Below are positions 1 through 4,570 of a stretch of 5,090 nucleotides of DNA, in pieces (the stretch's first letter is position 1; every line of letters starts with the position of its first letter). The notes under the pieces are model-generated. The model saw only the letters and a list, made by a program, of their open reading frames with translations, was not told the DNA's origin and did not search any database. Position numbers and translations under genes: made by a program. This stretch comes from Nitrospinae bacterium CG22_combo_CG10-13_8_21_14_all_47_10 (GTDB lineage: Bacteria > Nitrospinota > Nitrospinia > Nitrospinales > VA-1): contig PCTK01000032.1 of assembly GCA_002786505.1 (NCBI GenBank), positions 1 through 5,090 of the forward strand, written 5' to 3'.

Positions 1-1382
1 AGCGGTTCACTCATGCAAAGATGCGCCGGGCTAATAATATTACCGCTGGTCGCATTTACCATAATGTCATCCAAAAGGAACGGAAAGGGGAGTACCTGGG
101 TGCTACCGTTCAGGTGATCCCGCACATTACGGATGAGATCAAAAATCATGTCCGCTCGGTTGCAAGTGGGGTGGATGTTGTGATTTGTGAAATCGGTGGA
201 ACGGTTGGTGATATTGAAAGTCTGCCTTTTCTGGAGGCCATCCGACAATTTCGCTTTGATGTCAAACCTAAAGACATTCTTTATGTTCACCTGACTCTCG
301 TGCCATATATAAAAACCTCCGATGAACTGAAGACCAAACCCACCCAGCACAGTGTTCAGAAACTCAGGGAAATTGGTATTCAGCCGGATATCCTGCTCTG
401 CCGCACGGAACGAAAACTTTCTAAGGCCATCAAAGATAAAATTGCCCTGTTTTGTAGTGTCGATAGCAACTCCGTCATCACCGCTATGGATGTTGCTTCC
501 ATTTATGAAGTTCCCCTCAGTTTTGAAAAGGAAGGGTTGTGTGAAATCATCTTGAAAAAATTAGGGTTGAAGGCCAAACAGCCGAACCTGGAACGATGGG
601 AGAAGATCAACCAGATTTTGAAAAAACCTCAACACGAGGTAAAAATTGGTATTGTTGGCAAATATCTGGACTTGAAGGAGTCCTATAAAAGCCTCACAGA
701 AGCATTGATTCATGGCGGAATTGGTAACAATTCACGTGTGGTTTTTGACTGGGTGGACGCGGAAGACCTGGAAAAAGAGGGGGGGCTGGAACTGCTGAAG
801 AAGTGTGATGGGATCCTGGTTCCCGGAGGATTTGGCGACCGGGGTATTGAGGGTAAGATCAAAGCGGTACAGTATTCACGGGAAAACAAGGTGCCTTATT
901 TCGGGATTTGCCTCGGCATGCATTGTGCCGCGATTGAATTCGCCCGGAATGTGGCCAACTTAAAAAACGCCAATAGCTCCGAGTTTTCGACTACATCTCC
1001 CTACCTGGTTATCGATTTCCTCCCTGATCAGGATTCCGCGGGAGACAAGGGCGGAACCATGCGCTTGGGCGAATATCCCTGTCAATTAAGAAAAAACTCC
1101 AATGCCTATAGAGCGTATGGAAAAAGAGTAATTGAAGAGCGGCACCGGCATCGTTATGAATTTAATAATATGTACCGCATCCAAATGGAAGAGGCTGGTT
1201 TGGTGTTCAGCGGCTTGTCACCCAATGGTAACCTTGTAGAGATTATCGAATTGAAGGACCACCCCTGGTTTCTTGCGGGTCAGTTTCACCCCGAATTTAA
1301 ATCCTCTCCGATGAACCCCCACCCACTGTTCCGGGATTTCATCTATTCATCCCTGAAGCACAGGAACGATCATCGCAATTGA
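1..1382 (+). CDS. pyrG: CTP synthase, 5'-truncated by window edge
   Basis: Makes CTP from UTP, ATP and glutamine, the last step of de novo pyrimidine nucleotide synthesis, in the cytosol. The reading frame is open to the left edge (codons from position 3 read RFTHAK before the Met at 21), so that Met is internal and roughly 80 N-terminal residues, including the P-loop, lie outside. Residue numbers here count from that Met. The synthetase domain shows GEYLGATVQVIPHITDEIK and EIGGTVGDIESLPFLEAIR, whose Glu57 matches the metal-binding Glu of the family, then KTKPTQHSVQKLR. The class I glutaminase domain starts near residue 210, with VPGGFGDRG, the nucleophile elbow GICLGMH (Cys297, codon 909-911), RHRHRYEFNN, and GQFHPEF carrying the catalytic His423 and Glu425 (codons 1287 and 1293). 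The triad is complete, so the enzyme is expected to be active. One oddity is His in place of the usual Gln two residues after LG of the elbow. The stop is TGA at 1380-1382. The identification is secure. Confidence 0.98.
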   Translation, partial: RFTHAKMRRANNITAGRIYHNVIQKERKGEYLGATVQVIPHITDEIKNHVRSVASGVDVVICEIGGTVGDIESLPFLEAIRQFRFDVKPKDILYVHLTLVPYIKTSDELKTKPTQHSVQKLREIGIQPDILLCRTERKLSKAIKDKIALFCSVDSNSVITAMDVASIYEVPLSFEKEGLCEIILKKLGLKAKQPNLERWEKINQILKKPQHEVKIGIVGKYLDLKESYKSLTEALIHGGIGNNSRVVFDWVDAEDLEKEGGLELLKKCDGILVPGGFGDRGIEGKIKAVQYSRENKVPYFGICLGMHCAAIEFARNVANLKNANSSEFSTTSPYLVIDFLPDQDSAGDKGGTMRLGEYPCQLRKNSNAYRAYGKRVIEERHRHRYEFNNMYRIQMEEAGLVFSGLSPNGNLVEIIELKDHPWFLAGQFHPEFKSSPMNPHPLFRDFIYSSLKHRNDHRN

Positions 1383-1394
1383 TTCTTGAATGAA

Positions 1395-2312
1395 TTATGC
1401 CATTGGCATATTGTAGCGTTCTTTATATTTTTTCATTCTTTGTAACGTCTTTTCTTTTTTGTCGTGCTTGTTGATTCTGAGCCAGTCAATGGCGAGTTTT
1501 TCCGCAATAACTTTCCCCACCATTTCGTTTTCCCAATAACCTGTATGGCTTGCCGGGTTCCAGCCAGTGAGCAGGGAACCGACAGAAACGTTCAAATCGG
1601 CGGCCACCGCATTTTTACAATAGGTGTTCACCGGGCGGATGGGGTATCCAACAATATCGTCTTCATCGAACAGGTTGATCCAGACTCCATTGGGGTCTTT
1701 AACTTTTTGCGGTTTGAAATTTGAGAATGGATTGGATGGGGACTGGTGATTATAAAACCGATTCGCATACAGCGCGATAGGGCTACCCAGAGTGAAAAAG
1801 TTTGAGAAAGTGAGTCGATGTTTTGATTCGAGAATCTCTCTCTTGTCGTATAAATAGTCTGACAGAACCACTGTCCCCAGACTGTGGGAGACAACAGTGA
1901 ACAGCGTGTTCTGGTCAGGGTTTGTATCGCTAGACAGGTTTTGCACCTGATCCTCAATCCGGTTCTGGATAGCATTGTACTGCGAATAAATATCCGAAAC
2001 CTTGCCTTTGAAATAAGAGATGGCATCACCGAGATAATCCACAAAGAATTTTCGTGCCTTAATCCAATCGACACTGGTGTCGGAGTCGTTGAACATCCTG
2101 TCTTTGAGAGTGTCTTGGCCTTTTTGAGTGATGTCTGCCCAGAGACCTTCTCTAAAAATCAAGGCGTCGTCCTGTCCTTCCAATCCTCCTTGCCCCATAT
2201 GCTGGAGAGCTTTTTTGAAATTGGATTTTAAATTGTCCTGCATGTCACGGCTGAACCCTGTTTTCTGATCCCCAATACCATGTACGATGAAAATGGCTAA
2301 CCGCTTGTCCAT
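1395..2312 (-). CDS. Serine alpha/beta-hydrolase (lipase-like), cytosolic
   Basis: A 305-residue protein with the landmarks of the alpha/beta-hydrolase fold. IFIVHGIGDQ (residues 7-16) holds the HG oxyanion-hole pair after strand 1. VVSHSLGTVVLSDYL (140-154) is the nucleophile elbow with Ser144, and TLGSPIALY (174-182) follows as in lipases. NLFDEDDIVGYPI (213-225) offers acid candidates Asp216, Asp218 or Asp219, and NPASHTGYW (252-260) has the likely catalytic His256. The elbow reads S-H-S-L-G instead of G-x-S-x-G. There is no signal peptide or membrane segment, so it probably acts in the cytosol; the substrate (lipid, ester or other acyl compound) cannot be told. The tail is basic (KKYKERYNMPMA). 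The ATG at 2310-2312 is supported by GGAGG at 2319-2323, six bases upstream. It converges on pyrG with 12 bp between stop codons. A relic resembling its C-terminus lies upstream at 2429-2473. The fold is clear; the function is unknown. Confidence 0.88.
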   Translation of the reverse strand: MDKRLAIFIVHGIGDQKTGFSRDMQDNLKSNFKKALQHMGQGGLEGQDDALIFREGLWADITQKGQDTLKDRMFNDSDTSVDWIKARKFFVDYLGDAISYFKGKVSDIYSQYNAIQNRIEDQVQNLSSDTNPDQNTLFTVVSHSLGTVVLSDYLYDKREILESKHRLTFSNFFTLGSPIALYANRFYNHQSPSNPFSNFKPQKVKDPNGVWINLFDEDDIVGYPIRPVNTYCKNAVAADLNVSVGSLLTGWNPASHTGYWENEMVGKVIAEKLAIDWLRINKHDKKEKTLQRMKKYKERYNMPMA

Positions 2313-2318
2313 AATAGG

Positions 2319-2323
2319 CCTCC
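2319..2323 (-). promoter_or_regulatory. Shine-Dalgarno site of the hydrolase gene
   Basis: On the minus strand this reads GGAGG, followed by six bases and then the ATG at 2312-2310. It fixes the start of the hydrolase, which otherwise lacks other nearby in-frame starts with such support. Confidence 0.8.
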
Positions 2324-2339
2324 AAAAATTAAGTTTATT

Positions 2340-2367
2340 GTTTTATGTGCCCGCAGACATTGTTCAA
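2340..2367 (-). promoter_or_regulatory. Weak candidate promoter for the hydrolase gene
   Basis: On the minus strand TTGAAC (2367-2362) and TAAAAC (2345-2340) are separated by 16 bases; each matches the sigma-70 hexamers at 4 of 6 positions. Transcription would start near 2333, giving a leader of about 20 bases that still contains the GGAGG site. The match is weak. It is listed because the repeat element upstream may have cut the gene off from any promoter further away. Confidence 0.3.
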
Positions 2368-2391
2368 GGGTTTCATTTGCTCTTCCTTGAA
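2363..2391. repeat. 7-bp inverted repeat upstream of the hydrolase gene
   Basis: TTCAAGG (2363-2369) and CCTTGAA (2385-2391) are perfect reverse complements separated by 15 bases. An overlapping alternative pairing joins GTTTCA (2370-2375) with TGAAAC (2388-2393). The left arm overlaps the candidate -35 box of the hydrolase gene, so it could be an operator. A chance inverted repeat in AT-rich DNA is also possible. Confidence 0.35.
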
Positions 2392-2428
2392 ACATAGAAA
2401 CAAAAATCATAAATAATTCTTCCGAGAC

Positions 2429-2473
2429 TTATGACAAGGGCATGCCATAGCGTTCTTTGATTGCTTCACCCCC
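2429..2473 (-). pseudogene. C-terminal relic of a second hydrolase-like gene
   Basis: Read on the minus strand, the 14 codons before the TAA at 2431-2429 give GGEAIKERYGMPLS, bounded upstream by an in-frame TAA at 2476-2474. The intact hydrolase next door ends KKYKERYNMPMA before its own TAA. The shared tail KERY-x-MP ends at nearly the same distance from the stop, and the DNA shares an identical 9-mer (GCGTTCTTT on the plus strand, at 2450-2458 and 1416-1424). The simplest reading is that an upstream tandem copy, or a related gene, was lost except for its last codons. The stretch is short, so coincidence is not excluded, and it does not encode a functional protein. Confidence 0.55.
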
Positions 2474-2488
2474 TTAATTTTCTAAATG

Positions 2489-2496
2489 CCCTCCTC
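2489..2496 (-). other. Orphan Shine-Dalgarno-like sequence
   Basis: The minus strand reads GAGGAGGG here, a strong ribosome-binding-type sequence, but no ATG follows at a usable distance; the next codons run into TAG and TAA. It lies between the CBS gene and the hydrolase-like relic. It may be the leftover initiation region of the lost gene whose tail is at 2429-2473. This is an inference from position only. Confidence 0.3.
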
Positions 2497-2515
2497 GATT
2501 AGCATTCCGGGGATA

Positions 2516-2519
2516 TTAG
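2516..2519. repeat. Target-site duplication TTAG, left copy
   Basis: TTAG immediately precedes the left terminal repeat of the element and matches the TTAG at 2684-2687 right after its other end. Removing the element and one copy joins GATATTAG to CACAGCG, restoring a plausible uninterrupted end of the CBS gene. Confidence 0.7.
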
Positions 2520-2683
2520 CAGGTTGCTGAAAAAACTCTCTCTTTTCCCGTCATTCCCGCGCAGGCGGGAATCCAGTGTTTTCAAGGGTAGAGATTACCC
2601 GTTCCGGGCACGAAAGCCAAGGTGAAATACCACGTCTTCGCTGACGCTCAGAATGACATGCGAAAGAGTTTTTCAGCAACCTG
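2520..2683. mobile_element. 164-bp MITE-like element with terminal inverted repeats
   Basis: The two ends are inverted copies: the left arm begins CAGGTTGCTGAAAAAACTCT at 2520, and the right arm read on the minus strand from 2683 begins CAGGTTGCTGAAAAACTCTT. Over about 23 columns they differ by one gap in the A-run and one substitution. A 4-bp direct repeat TTAG flanks both ends (2516-2519 and 2684-2687), the signature of transposition. The element is too short for a transposase and no protein is plausible inside it, so it would be moved in trans. TTAG fits the YTAR target known for IS5-group elements, which makes an IS5-type parent possible, but I cannot confirm a family. The inside holds nested hairpins and a shorter inverted pair. 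It sits downstream of the CBS gene and could fold as a long hairpin in the transcript. Confidence 0.8.
2553..2572. repeat. Hairpin inside the MITE-like element
   Basis: ATTCCCGC (2553-2560) and GCGGGAAT (2565-2572) form a perfect 8-bp stem with loop GCAG. This is the core of a dispersed repeat type seen in many bacterial genomes. There is no T-run directly after it, so it is not a classic intrinsic terminator on either strand. Confidence 0.7.
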
Positions 2684-2687
2684 TTAG
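2684..2687. repeat. Target-site duplication TTAG, right copy
   Basis: TTAG directly follows the right terminal repeat. On the minus strand it reads CTAA and contains the TAA stop codon of the CBS-domain gene, so the insertion left the protein's last residue unchanged. Confidence 0.7.
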
Positions 2688-3130
2688 CACAGCGCACGGA
2701 TGATATCACGCTTGCCAATGATACCGACCAGTTTATCGCCATCCAGAACGGGTAGGGTGTGGACATCTTTTTCAGCCATCAAAGTGGTGATTTCGTTGAG
2801 GTCGGTGTCGGGGGAAACGGTGATAGGATTTTTGTGATAGATATCTTCAATTTTGGAGCCGGTTAATTTTTTCACATCGTCTTCGAATTTCTTTTCACTG
2901 TCCAGGAATAAGACGGCATCAAACAGGGCGATGACGGTAGGGATGTGAAGGTTCTTGTTCTGTTCAATCAAATCTCCCTGGGTGACCACACCGATAACTT
3001 TTCCTGCGTCATCAAGAACGGGAACACCATTAAAATGGTTTTCGATAAACAGCTTCGAAAGGTCGCTGATGGGCTGGTCCTTTTTTACTGTTACCACATC
3101 CAATGTCATGATATCGCGTGCCGTTTTCAT
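2684..3130 (-). CDS. Tandem CBS-domain protein
   Basis: A 148-residue protein made almost only of two CBS domains, a Bateman module that usually binds adenine nucleotides or S-adenosylmethionine and acts as a regulatory sensor. CBS1 spans about residues 6-56 (DIMTLDVVTVKKDQPISD ... GVPVLDDAGKVIGVVTQGDL). CBS2 spans about 94-147 (NPITVSPDTDLNEI ... TLPVLDGDKLVGIIGKRDII). They are joined by a linker with a hydrophobic stretch near 62-76. No catalytic, DNA-binding or membrane domain is attached, so it would act on a partner in the cytosol. The ATG at 3128-3130 is backed by GGAG at 3137-3140, six bases upstream. It starts 23 bp after the stop of the LptF/LptG permease and is probably co-transcribed with it. 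The stop codon lies in the target duplication of the repeat element, yet CBS2 looks complete. The domain call is firm; ligand and target are unknown. Confidence 0.92.
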   Translation of the reverse strand: MKTARDIMTLDVVTVKKDQPISDLSKLFIENHFNGVPVLDDAGKVIGVVTQGDLIEQNKNLHIPTVIALFDAVLFLDSEKKFEDDVKKLTGSKIEDIYHKNPITVSPDTDLNEITTLMAEKDVHTLPVLDGDKLVGIIGKRDIIRALC

Positions 3131-3136
3131 TTAATT

Positions 3137-3140
3137 CTCC
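3137..3140 (-). promoter_or_regulatory. Shine-Dalgarno site of the CBS gene
   Basis: GGAG on the minus strand, followed by AATTAA and the ATG at 3130-3128. It lies in the 23-bp gap after the permease gene and supports translation of the CBS protein from a shared transcript. Confidence 0.7.
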
Positions 3141-3153
3141 GTTTCCGTAAGGT

Positions 3154-4443
3154 TCAACCCTGCTTTTTTAGATCAGATACTTTTCTTAGCTGGTCTATTC
3201 CCTCTAGTGAAGGGCGAGGTGTTATGGGTGTGTTTTTAATTTTTCTGATGGGTCTTTTATTTGTCTTGCTGAACAAGTTTTTGAAAAACTCAACAATTGT
3301 TATCAGAAAATCGATGAAGTTCTCCAGGAATTTGAATGGCAATTCCTTTTGCATTTTATAAGTGGTATAAACGACCATAAAAATCAAGATTATATTAGGG
3401 ATCCATACAGAGGTGTAGGAATGAATTTTGCCAATTCTTCCCAGGTTCTGGGTCATAATGAGTGCGACGTAATAAACCATTATAACAGCCACGGTGATTC
3501 CAAAACTGCCTGATTTGCCCGAACGGCTTGATTTGATGCCCAGGGGAGCACCCAGAAATGCGAATAGCAGGCAAGTGAAGGGAATTGAAAATTTTTTGCT
3601 CAATTCAACTTCCGGCCCAAAGGTGGGGAGCCCTTTTATTTTCATATCCCTGATTTTTTCTTTGATTTTTGAGTACGACAACTCCCTGTTCCCAACAAGG
3701 GCCTCCTTCTCCAGCCTTTCGGTATCCGGGAGGCTGAGGTTGATGTCATAACGGTCAAAATTCAAAGTCTGGTAGTCGCCTCTTTCATTGCTCAGTTCAT
3801 GGATGGTTCCATTGTTGAGCTTAAGTTGAATTTTAAGAGTTTCTGGATTTGGAAAGATGACTCCCTGCTCCGAAGTGATAATTTGCGGAGCTTCACTATT
3901 AGTGGTATCGGCAATGAATACACCTTTGAGTAATGAATTTTCCTGGTGTTCTTTAACGAGAAGAATCAGGTTTTTGAAGTCCCGGTTGAAGACGTTAGGC
4001 TGGATGTCTACATTGGCGCGGTTTTTAATAATGTCATAAACCAGGACTTTGTAGGACTGGTTGCCCCAGGGCAGAGCCCAGAACATCACAATATTGGCTA
4101 GAAAGTATGCGAACAATGAAAAATATAGAACGGGTTTCATCAGTTCCAGAAAACTCCAGTTGCAGGACTTCATGGCAACCCACTCATTGCTGGCTGAAAA
4201 CTGGTTGAATGTGACAACAGAGGCCATAAGGACTGCCATGGGGATGGTGATGGCAAAAAAAGCAGGCGAAATATAGATCATCATCCTCACAATTTCCATG
4301 AAAGAAACGCCGCGATTGACGATCATTTCAGCCATGAAAAGGAATTTATCCAGATAAAGGATCATTGTCATGGCGAAGATACTGATCAGGAATATCTTCA
4401 ATAATTCCCTGAGTATATATTTGTCAATGGTCTTGAAAAACAT
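3154..4443 (-). CDS. LptF/LptG family LPS export permease
   Basis: Membrane component of the LptB2FG ABC transporter, which extracts lipopolysaccharide from the inner membrane for transport to the cell surface. The 429-residue product starts with the family signature (M)FFKTIDKYILRELLKIF. Predicted membrane segments lie near residues 14-38, 54-76 and 102-124. A periplasmic domain of about 160 residues follows (beta-rich, with VFNRDFKNLILLVKE and GVIFPNPETLKIQL). Three more segments lie near 287-304, 313-331 and 346-364. The stretch FLGAPLGIKSSRSGKSGSFG between segments 4 and 5 is typical. The ATG at 4441-4443 is preferred because it places the signature at the N-terminus; an in-frame TTG six codons upstream (4459-4461) is the alternative. 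Neither has a clear Shine-Dalgarno site. About 60 residues follow the last membrane segment, longer than usual. I cannot separate LptF from LptG, and no partner copy is visible. A CBS gene follows in the same operon. Confidence 0.93.
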   Translation of the reverse strand: MFFKTIDKYILRELLKIFLISIFAMTMILYLDKFLFMAEMIVNRGVSFMEIVRMMIYISPAFFAITIPMAVLMASVVTFNQFSASNEWVAMKSCNWSFLELMKPVLYFSLFAYFLANIVMFWALPWGNQSYKVLVYDIIKNRANVDIQPNVFNRDFKNLILLVKEHQENSLLKGVFIADTTNSEAPQIITSEQGVIFPNPETLKIQLKLNNGTIHELSNERGDYQTLNFDRYDINLSLPDTERLEKEALVGNRELSYSKIKEKIRDMKIKGLPTFGPEVELSKKFSIPFTCLLFAFLGAPLGIKSSRSGKSGSFGITVAVIMVYYVALIMTQNLGRIGKIHSYTSVWIPNIILIFMVVYTTYKMQKELPFKFLENFIDFLITIVEFFKNLFSKTNKRPIRKIKNTPITPRPSLEGIDQLRKVSDLKKQG

Positions 4444-4446
4444 GGG

Positions 4447-4462
4447 ATTGCTTTTGAGCAAT
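4447..4462 (-). promoter_or_regulatory. Hairpin at the permease initiation region
   Basis: ATTGCT (4447-4452) and AGCAAT (4457-4462) form a 6-bp stem with a 4-base loop, ending three bases before the permease ATG. It occupies the stretch where a Shine-Dalgarno site would be, and no such site is visible. It may tune translation, or it may be a chance small hairpin. Confidence 0.35.
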
Positions 4463-4486
4463 GCAAAAAAGGCTGGAATTATTGTG

Positions 4487-4518
4487 AAAGAAACGAAGGG
4501 TTTCTTTTTATAAACCCT
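4487..4518. repeat. Overlapping inverted repeats in the lptF/lipA spacer
   Basis: AAAGAAAC (4487-4494) pairs with GTTTCTTT (4500-4507) around loop GAAGG. AGGGTTT (4497-4503) pairs alternatively with AAACCCT (4512-4518). The two stems are mutually exclusive. They lie in the probable 5' untranslated region of the permease transcript, downstream of its candidate -10 box, so they could be an operator or a leader structure. The stems are AT-rich and weak. Confidence 0.35.
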
Positions 4519-4521
4519 GAC

Positions 4522-4527
4522 ATTATA
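4522..4527 (-). promoter_or_regulatory. Candidate -10 box for the permease-CBS operon
   Basis: The minus strand reads a perfect TATAAT here. Transcription would start near 4515, giving a leader of about 70 bases before the permease ATG. No good -35 hexamer is seen 16-18 bases upstream, so the promoter may need an activator or use another sigma factor. It overlaps a plus-strand TATACT at 4524-4529. Confidence 0.45.
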
Positions 4528-4529
4528 CT
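4524..4529 (+). promoter_or_regulatory. Candidate -10 box for lipA
   Basis: TATACT matches TATAAT at 5 of 6 positions and would start a transcript near 4536, about 35 bases before the lipA ATG. The region 17 bases upstream (TTTCTT at 4501) is a poor -35 box. It overlaps the opposite-strand -10 candidate by four bases. Confidence 0.35.
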
Positions 4530-4570
4530 ACATCCCGACTTCTGGATTACACCTTAGCCTTTTATTTTTA

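Noticed and set aside
1397..1409. ATGCC-ATT-GGCAT small hairpin as a terminator between pyrG and the hydrolase
   Set aside because: The stem is only 5 bp, lies in the hydrolase coding end and is not followed by a T-run.
1628..2231. Open frames on both strands inside the hydrolase gene (1628-2074 minus, 1884-2231 plus)
   Set aside because: They are out-of-frame shadows of the hydrolase, which has conserved catalytic motifs and a good ribosome-binding site.
2397..2457. A 20-codon minus-strand frame starting GTG near 2469 (KQSKNAMACPCHK...) as a small gene
   Set aside because: The purine-rich site is too far upstream for normal initiation, and the overlapping frame matching the hydrolase tail explains the sequence better.
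2520..2683. The nested repeats as a CRISPR array or integron attC site
   Set aside because: There is only one unit, with no regularly spaced direct repeats, and the ends are transposon-type inverted repeats with a target duplication.
2551..2766. A 71-codon minus-strand open frame running through the repeat element into the CBS gene
   Set aside because: It overlaps the CBS gene in another frame, and its product is rich in the Ser/Arg strings that result from translating dispersed repeats; there is no ribosome-binding site.
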